Positions 23,145 through 31,165 of a stretch of DNA of 34,313 bases are shown piece by piece. Every line of letters begins with the position of its first letter. Within the stretch, counting starts at the first letter, position 1. Source of the DNA: Rhodococcus sp. IEGM 1379. GTDB taxonomy: Bacteria; Actinomycetota; Actinomycetes; Mycobacteriales; Mycobacteriaceae. The position numbers were made by a program, and so were the translations under genes. The notes beneath the pieces are model-generated. The model was not told the origin of the DNA. It ran no database searches and was given only the letters and a program-made list of their open reading frames with translations. The stretch spans positions 1-34,313 of the forward strand of contig NZ_JASHKR010000048.1 in the NCBI RefSeq assembly GCF_030056815.1, read 5' to 3'.

Positions 23145-24130
23145 CAAGTGCTGCAGCAGAAGTGATCAGCGTTGATCTTCTGATCATCGGCGCCGGCCCG
23201 ACCGGCCTCTACGCCACCTACTATGCCGGCTTTCGCGGTATGTCTGTCGCGCTGATGGATTCGCTTCCGCAGGTTGGTGGTCAGGTCGCCGCGTTGTACC
23301 CGGAGAAGCCGATCTACGACATCGCGGGTTTTCCCTCCGTCAAGGGCCAAGCATTGATCGACTCTCTCTTCGCCCAGGCATCGCAGAGCGAACCGGTTCT
23401 CCTGCTCGGATCTACGGCGTCGAAACTCGAGTCCCGCCCCGACGGCATCGTGATCACTGCCGGTACCGGAGCAGTCGTGAATGCAAAGGCAGTTCTCATT
23501 ACGGGCGGTGTCGGTAGCTTCATCCCCCGAGAACTTTCTGCCGGTTCCGAATTCGCCGGGCGGGGACTCCGTTATTTCGTGCCGAGACTTGACGAACTCG
23601 CAGGTCAGGACGTCGTCATTGTCGGTGGTGGTGATTCGGCGATCGACTGGGCGCTCGGACTGGAAAACGTCGCGTCGTCCGTGACATTGGTCCACCGCCG
23701 CCCGGTATTTCGGGCCCACAAACGCAGCGTCGCACTACTAGCGCGGTCCACCGTCACGGTCATGACGCCCCATGAGGTGGTGGCTGTCTCGGGTGGCGAT
23801 TGGGTCACGAGCGTGACGGTGGGCAACAAGAAGGGCACGGAACAGGTTGAGTTGCCTGCCACGTCGATAGTCGCGGCCCTGGGCTTCATCGCAGATCTCG
23901 GCCCCCTCGATTCGTGGGGGCTAGAACAGGACAAGCGGCGCATCGTCGTCGGACGCGACATGCAGACCTCGATCCCACGGGTGTTCGCGGCCGGCGACAT
24001 CAGTGAATATCCGAGCAAGGTGCGGTTGATGAGCGTGGGGTTCGGCGAAGCCGCGTCGGCCGTCAACAACCTTGCACCGCTTATAGATTCGGGACTGTCC
24101 ACAACACCAGGTCACTCGTCGGACAGCTAG
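23141..24130 (+). CDS. Ferredoxin-NADP+ reductase, thioredoxin-reductase-like type
   Basis: A 329-residue flavoenzyme transferring electrons from NADPH to ferredoxin. GTG 23141 follows GGGGAGG. The FAD-binding Rossmann motif GAGPTGLY (17-24), a VGGQVAALYPEKPIYDIAGFP-like segment that marks the TrxR-like ferredoxin reductases, the NADPH motif VGGGDSAID, and the C-terminal FAD loop AAGDISEYPSKVRLMSVGFGE are all present. There is no CxxC redox pair, so it is not a thioredoxin reductase. It overlaps the ferredoxin gene by four bases, forming a two-gene electron-supply operon, and ends two bases from the converging IclR stop. Confidence 0.94.
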   Translation: MTSAAAEVISVDLLIIGAGPTGLYATYYAGFRGMSVALMDSLPQVGGQVAALYPEKPIYDIAGFPSVKGQALIDSLFAQASQSEPVLLLGSTASKLESRPDGIVITAGTGAVVNAKAVLITGGVGSFIPRELSAGSEFAGRGLRYFVPRLDELAGQDVVIVGGGDSAIDWALGLENVASSVTLVHRRPVFRAHKRSVALLARSTVTVMTPHEVVAVSGGDWVTSVTVGNKKGTEQVELPATSIVAALGFIADLGPLDSWGLEQDKRRIVVGRDMQTSIPRVFAAGDISEYPSKVRLMSVGFGEAASAVNNLAPLIDSGLSTTPGHSSDS

Positions 24131-24132
24131 TC

Positions 24133-24879
24133 TCAGGTTGTGCCGAGTGTCGCTGACAGGCGCTCGGCACAGCTTCGCAGTGCATCGGTATTGCGGTCGA
24201 CTTCGTCGTCACTGGACACGGACGTCGCGACGACAGCTAACGCTGCAACCACACGGCCAGTTTGGAAAACCGGCGCAGCCAAGGTTCGGAGCCCGTTGAC
24301 CACAGGCGACTTCAATGAAATGCCGGTCTCACGAATACGTTCGAGTTCTTGGGCGAACTCCGGATCGGATTGCATCTCGCGCCGCAACATCGGCATTTCG
24401 TCATCGGGGAGGTACGCGCAGAACACGCGTCCCTGTGCCGACGCAGTGGGGGACAGGCGGGCCCCGAGACGGACCGCGACACGTGCAACGTGATCGGTGT
24501 TGTCGTTGGTGGCGACGACTATGGGACTCTCGCCGTCCCACACGCTCAATACGACAGTTTCCTGGACCTCGCGCATCAGCTTTTCCATGAACGGCTCGGC
24601 GAGTTTGATCACGGGCAGTCCGGAGCGCGCCGCAGCAGCCAACGTGAGGATTTGCGGTCCGAGCGAGTACATGGTCTCGGTAGGGTCGTATCGGAGAAGG
24701 TTCGCGGCTCGCAGAGCCTTGGTGTAGCGGTGCGCTGTTGCTTTGCTGGTGCCCAGGGCAGCCGTGATCTCGTTCAGCGTCAACCTCGGTCGGGCGGGGG
24801 TGAAGGCGGACATGATGATCGCCGCGCGTTCAACCGCCTGGATCGCGGGAGCCCCTTTTTCCTCCGACGTCTTCGCCAC
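24133..24879 (-). CDS. IclR-family transcriptional regulator (copy 2)
   Basis: A 248-residue IclR regulator with winged helix-turn-helix (LTLNEITAALGTSKATAHRY) and an effector-binding domain (ETVVLSVWDGESPIVVAT, SPTASAQGRVFCAYLP). It resembles the copy at 20907-21680 through nearly all its length, with the recognition helix identical and the main differences at the N-terminus and in the final 40 residues. GTG 24879 overlaps the hydrolase stop (TAGTG); the longer frame to 24975 lies inside the hydrolase gene. It is the third gene of the leftward operon VOC dioxygenase, M20-like hydrolase, IclR. The two regulators may answer to different metabolites through the same operator. Confidence 0.92.
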   Translation of the reverse strand: MAKTSEEKGAPAIQAVERAAIIMSAFTPARPRLTLNEITAALGTSKATAHRYTKALRAANLLRYDPTETMYSLGPQILTLAAAARSGLPVIKLAEPFMEKLMREVQETVVLSVWDGESPIVVATNDNTDHVARVAVRLGARLSPTASAQGRVFCAYLPDDEMPMLRREMQSDPEFAQELERIRETGISLKSPVVNGLRTLAAPVFQTGRVVAALAVVATSVSSDDEVDRNTDALRSCAERLSATLGTT

Positions 24880-26156
24880 TACCGTCCCCTGCCCACTCCT
24901 GCTGCCCAGTCCGCGCCGATCTCGGAATAGATGTGCGTGAAACGTAGCAGCTCGGCGACGCTGATCACGTCCCACTCCGGATTTCTGTCGTCAGTCACAC
25001 TAGTCGGCCCGGTACGAATTGTATCGATGCCACGACTGCGCAGTAACGCCCCGTCGGTCGAACCGGTCCACCGGGACAGTACAGGTAGGCCTTCTTCGTT
25101 TCGGCGACTCCATGCGGCCCGTGCCATCTGTACCACTTCGGACTCAGGCGCGGTAATTCCGGCGTTCTGGGGTGTCGATCCGTCGACGCTCACGTCGCAT
25201 CGAGCAAGCGGACTGTCGTGAAACGCGTTGAGCAGAGACCGACGCAGATCCTCGGCGATATCGACGATGGAATCACCGGGAAGCATGACGACGTAGACGT
25301 AGAGGTCCACATAGCTCGGCAGGAGATCGGGCTTACGGGTCGAGCCCGTCCGGATTGCGCCGATCCCCGCTTCACGGCCGGACTGACCGATGGGCAAGGC
25401 CGACGATCTCCACTGTTCGCGCCACGTTTCGACCGCCGCGCATATCCCGCCCACGTGAGTAGGGAGTCCACCGGGTGGATCCGCCCGATCGCGCATCAAC
25501 ACGGCGCCACGACGGCCCGAGACACGGATGCGTAGGTACCCGGCTCCCGGTTCGTCCCAGAGAATTCCGCGCGGACCCGCCTTGGCGACGACAGCGGCGC
25601 CGGGGAGCGGATATTGATCGAGGTGCGTCTCGAGTCCGCAGTAAAGAGATTCCGGTCCTGGTGGATCGGGGATCGAGTTCTCGTGCGTCCCCCCACCCGC
25701 GAGAACAAGCCGAAGCGATCGATGAGTGGTCTGCGGCAATGATGCTGCCGCACTGGCAAATCCGACGAGGGCAGCCGCAGCCGGCCCGCGTGCCACGCCG
25801 AGGCCGAACGCCGACACGTTGTTGTCGCAAACTCGGAAACCTGCCTCGGCGTCGTCCCACGATCCCGTCACCCCGTGATCCTGCACCCCGATGCCGGTCA
25901 ACGACGTGTCGAGATGGGAGTAGATCAGCAGATCGTCGGGGGAGGGCGCGGCAGTGGAACAGACCAAATTTCCTCCGGCCGAACCGATCTCGTCGACCGA
26001 GAAGTACAGGTCCGGCCATCTGTTCCGTGCCCATTCTGCCAGTGCGGCTGCGGTGGAACGCTCGTGGCCCCGGGGCGTGGGACCATCAGTGAGTACGCCG
26101 ATCGCTCCGAGCAGATCGGCGACCCTCGGGGGGTTAGTGTGCCCAGGTGCGGTCAT
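24879..26156 (-). CDS. Divergent M20-like peptidase/amidohydrolase
   Basis: A 425-residue protein from ATG 26156, with GAGG four bases upstream, overlapping the VOC gene end by 23 bases; a longer frame to 26390 lies within that gene. It has the two-part layout of M20 metallohydrolases: the first metal motif YSHLDT (His81, Asp83), GGGTHEN (Glu159), and the late TGSTDGALLRSRGI segment like the M20 TGGTD motif. The GRGxxDMKGG motif that supplies the bridging Asp is replaced by GLGVARGPAAA, so the metal site is altered. The family cleaves amide and peptide bonds (deacylases, carboxypeptidases). Here it may remove an N-acyl group from a pathway intermediate, or be non-hydrolytic. Function uncertain. 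Confidence 0.75.
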   Translation of the reverse strand: MTAPGHTNPPRVADLLGAIGVLTDGPTPRGHERSTAAALAEWARNRWPDLYFSVDEIGSAGGNLVCSTAAPSPDDLLIYSHLDTSLTGIGVQDHGVTGSWDDAEAGFRVCDNNVSAFGLGVARGPAAAALVGFASAAASLPQTTHRSLRLVLAGGGTHENSIPDPPGPESLYCGLETHLDQYPLPGAAVVAKAGPRGILWDEPGAGYLRIRVSGRRGAVLMRDRADPPGGLPTHVGGICAAVETWREQWRSSALPIGQSGREAGIGAIRTGSTRKPDLLPSYVDLYVYVVMLPGDSIVDIAEDLRRSLLNAFHDSPLARCDVSVDGSTPQNAGITAPESEVVQMARAAWSRRNEEGLPVLSRWTGSTDGALLRSRGIDTIRTGPTSVTDDRNPEWDVISVAELLRFTHIYSEIGADWAAGVGRGR

Positions 26157-27030
26157 CGGCCTCGGCGCGCCAGACATCGATGTTTCTCGGGTCGCGCTTG
26201 AGCCGACGCGGCCGATGGGTCTCATGTTCGTCAGGAGTGAAGACTCTGTGTCCGTCGCAGAGTTCGTAACGGGGGCCGTGCTTTTCGTCGAACAGGTAGA
26301 AAGCGATAGACGTCGATGCGGAGTGATTGACGACGTCGCCGAGAATCTTGACGTTCTTGTACTGAGCCCGGGCGCGGCGGCGCATAACACCGTCCATGCT
26401 TCCCATGATGAAGCACAGATGCTCCAGCGAGAATTTGGTGCTGCGACGTATGGCGAGGCTGTGATGGTAGCGGTCCTCGCACCGTAGGAAGGCGGTGAAA
26501 TCTTCCACGTAGTCCGATGCCTGGAAACCGAGAACTCCCAGATAGAACTCGAGGGTTTCGTCGTACTTGTCAGTCACGATGAAGGGATGAACGAGCCGCT
26601 CGGGGCGCAGGTCCGGCCAGGGGGTCTCCGCGTATTCGAGGAATTCGGTGAACAGTTCGATAAGAGTGCCGTTGGGGTCGCGGACGGCAAATCCTTCCTG
26701 GCACAGTCCCTTCGTGCTGTCGGTGAGTGGTAGAACCTCGAGTCCTGCGTTGGTGACGCGTTGCTGTAGATCGGCCAGATCATCGGTGTCTGCAACGTGG
26801 AAACCGACTCCGTCGTATCGGAACTCGGTGAGTGAGGGATCGGCAACGAGTTCGACACTGTGATGTTCGATGCCGACACGGAGGAAAGCATGCGATTCGT
26901 CGTGACCTTCGAGCGCAAGACCGACGTGATACTCGAGAAACTCTACGGTGGAGGTCAGGTCGGGGACTGCAAGGCGCACGAAGGCGACACCCGCGGGCCC
27001 GCAGTTGCGGGTGCCTGAAATTTCGGACAC
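26134..27030 (-). CDS. Two-domain VOC / extradiol ring-cleavage-type dioxygenase
   Basis: A 298-residue protein of two tandem vicinal-oxygen-chelate domains, the layout and length of type I extradiol dioxygenases (BphC, catechol 2,3-dioxygenase). The C-terminal domain keeps a plausible Fe(II) site: His148 (LVHPF), His204 (LEHLCF) and Glu256 (PRYELCDG). An extradiol-like signature runs His236 through FYLFDEKHG to Glu256, with Glu where the consensus proline lies. Such enzymes open a catecholic ring next to the two hydroxyls, and so would follow the Rieske oxygenase. GTG 27030 follows GGCAGGA. It is the first gene of the leftward VOC, hydrolase, IclR operon and divergent from the formamidase. 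Confidence 0.87.
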   Translation of the reverse strand: MSEISGTRNCGPAGVAFVRLAVPDLTSTVEFLEYHVGLALEGHDESHAFLRVGIEHHSVELVADPSLTEFRYDGVGFHVADTDDLADLQQRVTNAGLEVLPLTDSTKGLCQEGFAVRDPNGTLIELFTEFLEYAETPWPDLRPERLVHPFIVTDKYDETLEFYLGVLGFQASDYVEDFTAFLRCEDRYHHSLAIRRSTKFSLEHLCFIMGSMDGVMRRRARAQYKNVKILGDVVNHSASTSIAFYLFDEKHGPRYELCDGHRVFTPDEHETHRPRRLKRDPRNIDVWRAEADDRTWAH

Positions 27031-27100
27031 GGATCCTGCCTTTCGTTATTGCGGTGATGCCGAAAGCCTAGGAGTCAGAAGCGCTGTGCGTCAAGCGATG

Positions 27101-27115
27101 TGGGATAACGTCTCA
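27101..27115. promoter_or_regulatory. Candidate IclR operator between VOC and formamidase genes
   Basis: TGGGA (27101-27105) and TCTCA (27111-27115) form an inverted pair with one mismatch and a five-base spacer, matching the TGAGA-N5-TCTCA pattern before the ferredoxin and oxygenase. It lies 71 bases from the VOC start. No gene lies elsewhere in the 224-base gap (27031-27254). Confidence 0.4.
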
Positions 27116-27254
27116 TCATGCAACACGCATGTAACCTGCCAGCATTGTTCGCTGATTAATCTGGGCGCAGAAGCATCAACCGGTCCGCATGTGCGACGAC
27201 GGGCTTCACTTCGTTCGACATCGCTTTCATCCGACTTGTGAAAGGTCAACCCTC

Positions 27255-28343
27255 ATGCCCATCCTGCAACCGCACTCCGGGGAACGCCTCGGTGATCACT
27301 ACGTGGCGGCATCGCCGAAAACGGTGACCTGGGGGCGACTCCCCACGCCTGACCGTGACCCTGTGCTGACCGTAGCTTCGGGTGAAACAGTCACTGTAGA
27401 CACGATCTCCCATGAGGGTCTCATGGAGGATCAGGGTCGAGATCCGCTGTCGTACTTTGCCTCCCACGGGGTTTCTGCCGACTTGGTGCTGGCGGACCTT
27501 GTGGAACTTGCTGCCTCGGACGTCGTTCATACCCGCGGTCCCGACGGTCCGCATGTCGTCACCGGTCCTATTCACGTAGACGGAGCTAAACCTGGCGATA
27601 TCCTCAAGATCGAGTATCTCGATCTCACTCCGCGCGTTCCCTACGGCGTCGTTTCCAGTCGCCATGGACTCGGCTGTCTGGCCGGTGAGCGGCCTGTGAG
27701 TGACGAGACCGGCGAACCCGTACCCATCATCAGCCAGTTCTGCACAGCTGATGTCGAGGCGTACACCGCGACCATGGCCTGGGCCGGAAACCGTCGAATC
27801 ACCTTCCCGCTCAAACCGTTCATGGGATTGTCCGGACTCACAGCCAACACCGACGTGGCACTGAACACCATCCCACCGGGCGCTCACGGAGGCAATCTCG
27901 ACGTCCGCGATCTCGGGCGGGGATCGACAATGTATCTGCCCGTGCAGGTCGACGGTGCCGGCTACTACATGGGTGATCCGCACTTTGCGCAAGGAAACGG
28001 CGAGGTATCCCTCACCGCGCTCGAAGCTTCGTTGCGAACCACGGTTCGCCTGACGGTCCTCTCTGCGGCACAAGCATATCCAGCGACCGGAGCGATCGAC
28101 GGACCGTTCGGAGAGACGGAGACTCACTGGATTGCGATGGGGTTGGACCGTGACCTCGACGAGGCAATGAAGAACTGTGTCCGCGAGGCGATCCGTTTGC
28201 TCAGTCAAGTAGCTTTCGTTCCCGAGTCGATAGCCTATCTGTATCTCAGTGCAGCAGGAGATTTCGTGGTGAGCCAGGTGGTTGACGATGTCAAGGGCGT
28301 GCACTGTCTGATTCGGAAGGCGGACTTCCCGGCCTGGATTTAG
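27255..28343 (+). CDS. Acetamidase/formamidase family protein
   Basis: A 362-residue FmdA/AmdA-family hydrolase. ATG 27255 follows AAAGG; an in-frame upstream start (27189) lacks a ribosome site. Typical blocks are TGPIHVDGAKPGDILKIE, the STRHG-like GVVSSRHGLG, PPGAHGGNLDVRDLGRG, and YYMGDPHFAQGNGEVSLTALE, the last with likely metal-site His and Asp residues. The family hydrolyses small amides such as formamide or acetamide to acid and ammonia. Beside a ring oxygenase and an extradiol-type enzyme, it could remove formamide, or act on a formylated or amide ring-cleavage product. It stands alone on the plus strand and ends at a hairpin facing the sugar kinase. Confidence 0.92.
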   Translation: MPILQPHSGERLGDHYVAASPKTVTWGRLPTPDRDPVLTVASGETVTVDTISHEGLMEDQGRDPLSYFASHGVSADLVLADLVELAASDVVHTRGPDGPHVVTGPIHVDGAKPGDILKIEYLDLTPRVPYGVVSSRHGLGCLAGERPVSDETGEPVPIISQFCTADVEAYTATMAWAGNRRITFPLKPFMGLSGLTANTDVALNTIPPGAHGGNLDVRDLGRGSTMYLPVQVDGAGYYMGDPHFAQGNGEVSLTALEASLRTTVRLTVLSAAQAYPATGAIDGPFGETETHWIAMGLDRDLDEAMKNCVREAIRLLSQVAFVPESIAYLYLSAAGDFVVSQVVDDVKGVHCLIRKADFPAWI

Positions 28344-28356
28344 AAGATCAGACGAA

Positions 28357-28389
28357 GATGGAGCCTACGAACGAGAAGTAGGCTCCATC
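28357..28389. terminator. Hairpin terminator between formamidase and sugar kinase
   Basis: GATGGAGCCTAC (28357-28368) pairs perfectly with GTAGGCTCCATC (28378-28389) around a nine-base loop, 13 bases after the formamidase stop. Converging genes make a bidirectional role likely; a T run is lacking. Confidence 0.7.
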
Positions 28390-28415
28390 CGTGCTGCGTC
28401 GGTTACATCGTCTTG

Positions 28416-29297
28416 TCAGGTCAGGTAACCACGTGCGCCGTAGAACAATGTCGAACGCGACGCCGCGGCCACCGCCTCGGTGACTGCCTTCTCGACAGTC
28501 AGGCCCGCCACCATATGCGCGGCGAGTGTGCCCACGAAGCAGTCTCCCGCGCCGGTGGTATCCACAGGGACGACCGAGGGAGCGGGAATCCGAACATGCC
28601 GACCGTCATGCACGATCAGCGCCCCGCTGCCGCCGAGAGTGACGATGACGGTGTGGGGCCCTTCCACGCCGGTCGCCTTGTCCAGTACGGTGCCCTCGCG
28701 AATGAAGGGTCGGGCAACGACATCCAGTTCCGTCTCGTTGACTACCAGAACATCGACAAGAGAGAGTAACTCGGGCGACAGTTCCGCCGCCGGTGCAGCA
28801 TTGAGAATCACCGTGCCGGAGGCAGTTCGGGTGGCCGCGACCACTGCCTCCAACGGAATTTCCAATTGGAGGATCACCGCCGCCGCGTCGATCATCGGCA
28901 CCCGATCGATCGACAGCAGAGCGTTGGCTCCGGCATCGACGACAATCGTATTCTCGGCCTCGTGCAGGTCAACCGTGATCGTTGCCGATCCTGTCGGCGC
29001 GTCGACGACGAGAACGCCGCTGATGTCGACACCGGCGTTCTTCAGTGCTGTGCGTGATTGCTGACCACCGGCATCGTCGCCGATACATGCGAGCATGGCC
29101 GTCGAAGCACCGGCGTACGCTGCCGCACATGCCTGGTTAGCGCCCTTTCCGCCGCTGTCGCGATGAATCCTCTTGGCATGAACGCTTTCTCCGGGGGATG
29201 GAAGGGCATCGACGAACAACGACGTGTCGGCATTGACAGATCCGAACACGACGACGGTGGGCTTCTGCCGATCAGAGGATGAAGCTGAGTCTCGCAC
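28416..29297 (-). CDS. PfkB/ribokinase-family sugar kinase
   Basis: A 293-residue kinase. PfkB signature 1 region GSVNADTSLFVDALPSPGES and GGKGANQA (49-56), the NETE motif (about 187-190) and signature 2 DTTGAGDCFVG with catalytic base Asp252 are all intact. Ribokinase-like length and the NADTS... GGKGAN pattern favour ribose or a nucleoside as substrate. It transfers phosphate from ATP to the sugar 5-hydroxyl. GTG 29297 has GGAG five bases upstream and lies inside the end of the oxygenase beta gene, overlapping by 26 bases, so it is made with the oxygenase. This is an odd partner unless the pathway starts from a glycoside or nucleoside-like compound. Confidence 0.9.
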   Translation of the reverse strand: MRDSASSSDRQKPTVVVFGSVNADTSLFVDALPSPGESVHAKRIHRDSGGKGANQACAAAYAGASTAMLACIGDDAGGQQSRTALKNAGVDISGVLVVDAPTGSATITVDLHEAENTIVVDAGANALLSIDRVPMIDAAAVILQLEIPLEAVVAATRTASGTVILNAAPAAELSPELLSLVDVLVVNETELDVVARPFIREGTVLDKATGVEGPHTVIVTLGGSGALIVHDGRHVRIPAPSVVPVDTTGAGDCFVGTLAAHMVAGLTVEKAVTEAVAAASRSTLFYGARGYLT

Positions 29298-29793
29298 CGG
29301 GCTCCATCGCTTCGTTGGTCAGGGTCGCCCGACGCAGCGTGAACAAAAGACCGTCGTCGGTGACGAGCAGCTCATGATCATATCGACCTACGTAATGAAA
29401 CGATCCGCCGTCGCGAAATCGGTGGATGACAAAGTTTGCGCCGACCCTTACTGATGAACCGTCGCGACCGAGTATCCGAACGTTGCTCACCAGTCGAGTG
29501 GTTCGGGAATGTGGATTCTCCGCGTGAGCCTTCCGGCTCTTGAGGCGTTTTACCCGCGCATTGAGGAGATCCCAGTCGTCGGCGACGAAGTATCCGGCAA
29601 GCTCCGGGCCTAACCCCTGTGCGTTTGTCGTGGGAACCAGCATGGCCGCACCGGGTGCAAACTGCGTAAGCCATTCGTCGAGCTTCCAGTCATCGAGCAG
29701 CGCTGCCTCCCCGTACAGGAAATCCTCGACCTCGCCGCGCGTGACGGTGCGCTCGCTGCCGACCGAGTGATCCAGTTCCATTGCTGCAGTCAT
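29272..29793 (-). CDS. Rieske ring-hydroxylating oxygenase, beta subunit
   Basis: A 173-residue protein of the SnoaL/NTF2-like fold, the small structural subunit of aromatic-ring dioxygenases. Family features include the N-terminal EVEDFLYGEAALLDDWKLDEWL, LFAPGAA-like FAPGAAMLVP, the SRTTRLVSNVRI strand, and VGRYDHELLVTDDGLLFTLRRA near the end. ATG 29793 overlaps the alpha stop (TAATG) and follows GGAGAGG; a frame back to 29937 lies within the alpha gene. It supports alpha-subunit trimer formation and has no catalytic residues of its own. Confidence 0.92.
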   Translation of the reverse strand: MTAAMELDHSVGSERTVTRGEVEDFLYGEAALLDDWKLDEWLTQFAPGAAMLVPTTNAQGLGPELAGYFVADDWDLLNARVKRLKSRKAHAENPHSRTTRLVSNVRILGRDGSSVRVGANFVIHRFRDGGSFHYVGRYDHELLVTDDGLLFTLRRATLTNEAMEPGARLSFIL

Positions 29794-31133
29794 TATTTGG
29801 CCTCTCCGCTGACACCGGCGATTTCGCCGACGCGTTTGCTCCAGTGTCGCCAGAAGCTGCGCATGGCACCTTCGTCGGTGGACCGTCCGCGCGGTCCGGT
29901 GAGATCGTCGCCCATTCCGCGAGACATGTCGCTCCAATCCAGATCGCCGGAATCGAAACCGGCAGTTGCGAATATGCCTCGTTGTACAGCTTCGTAGGCT
30001 TCGATGTCGTCGGGAGTCGCGAGGCCTCCCGGGCCTACGAAACTGGCCATGGTCTTGAGGCGCAGAGCACGCACATCGTCGGGCTCGCCCTTTTCCACGA
30101 ACTGCCAGGCTCGGACGTCGGTGACACCGGGCTCGACCGGTTCCAGTTGGCGGATGGTCAGTGCCTCGAGGTCGAACAGGAGGAGATTGGGAAAGACAAA
30201 CAGGATTCGTGACGCGTCGGCAACGGTTGCCGCCCGATCGGCACCCAGACGTTCTGCCATTTCGGCACGCTTGCTCTCGGTCCGGATCTTTTCGGCCTCA
30301 CCGAATCGTGGCTCCCAGATCATGCCGATGCGGCCGTTGTGCCCGGTGAGGACGAGGAGTCCGTGACCATCGCCAAGATCGTGAGCGTACTGGTCGTGAT
30401 CGGTGACTGCGAATCCGGTCTCGCGGAGATAGCCGACAAACGTATTGTGGGTGGGCGCGAAATGATAACCGTCCATGGCATTTTCGACGGCCAGTTTCCA
30501 GTTTCCGCGGACGCTGTACTTCTGTACACCGGGCAAGGTTGTCATGCCGTCTTTGCCGATGGTTGCGGTCATCGACATGAAATCTGCGGCCTTGCCGAGG
30601 TGATCGAGCAATTCGGGGACGGTGTCGTCGAACGCGATGAACACGAAGCCTTCATGGATTCCCAAGCGCGGAACCTTGCGCAGGGACAGTGAATCCACGA
30701 ATTCGCTGTCGGTCGGGTATGCGTCACTGTCGGGCAACGCGGCGAGTTCGCCGGAGTTACGGAAGGTCCACGCGTGGTAGAAGCACTGAAAGTTCTTAGT
30801 GCGCCCTTCGGTTTCACGGCACAGAATCGTTCCACGATGAGGGCAGGCATTCAGGTAAGCCTGCACGACGCCGTTCGAGTCACGCACGAAGATCAGTGGG
30901 CGTCCGCCGAGAGTCCGTGTCTTGAAGTCGCCGTTCACGGGAATCTCGGTCTCGTGACCGAGGTAGAGCCAGGTGTGGCCCCAGATTTCGTTTCTCTCCC
31001 GGTTGAAGACAGCGTTCTCGCGGTAGGCGCTGCGATGTACCTTGAAGGTCAGTGCATCCCAGTCCTGCGCGATAAACGAGTTTCCGATATCCAGGCGGTC
31101 GGTGACCGGCTCGAGTGGAAGCGTTGTGGTCAT
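29793..31133 (-). CDS. Rieske ring-hydroxylating oxygenase, alpha subunit
   Basis: A 446-residue terminal oxygenase. The Rieske 2Fe-2S site has Cys97-x-His99 (NACPHRGT) and Cys117-x2-His120 (CFYHAW). The mononuclear iron site has His224 and His229 in AMDGYHFAPTHNTF, with bridging Asp221, and a likely carboxylate in the DWSDMSRG segment near the C-terminus, the form seen in benzoate/anthranilate dioxygenase-type enzymes. It adds O2 to an aromatic ring, giving a cis-diol, or demethylates/monooxygenates. ATG 31133 has GAGAG upstream; ATG 31148, five codons earlier, is the alternative and lacks a ribosome site. It heads the operon alpha, beta, sugar kinase. Electrons likely come from the ferredoxin pair at 22827-24130. 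Confidence 0.95.
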   Translation of the reverse strand: MTTTLPLEPVTDRLDIGNSFIAQDWDALTFKVHRSAYRENAVFNRERNEIWGHTWLYLGHETEIPVNGDFKTRTLGGRPLIFVRDSNGVVQAYLNACPHRGTILCRETEGRTKNFQCFYHAWTFRNSGELAALPDSDAYPTDSEFVDSLSLRKVPRLGIHEGFVFIAFDDTVPELLDHLGKAADFMSMTATIGKDGMTTLPGVQKYSVRGNWKLAVENAMDGYHFAPTHNTFVGYLRETGFAVTDHDQYAHDLGDGHGLLVLTGHNGRIGMIWEPRFGEAEKIRTESKRAEMAERLGADRAATVADASRILFVFPNLLLFDLEALTIRQLEPVEPGVTDVRAWQFVEKGEPDDVRALRLKTMASFVGPGGLATPDDIEAYEAVQRGIFATAGFDSGDLDWSDMSRGMGDDLTGPRGRSTDEGAMRSFWRHWSKRVGEIAGVSGEAK

Positions 31134-31165
31134 TGGTTGCACTCTCATTTCAGTGGAGATTGTTC

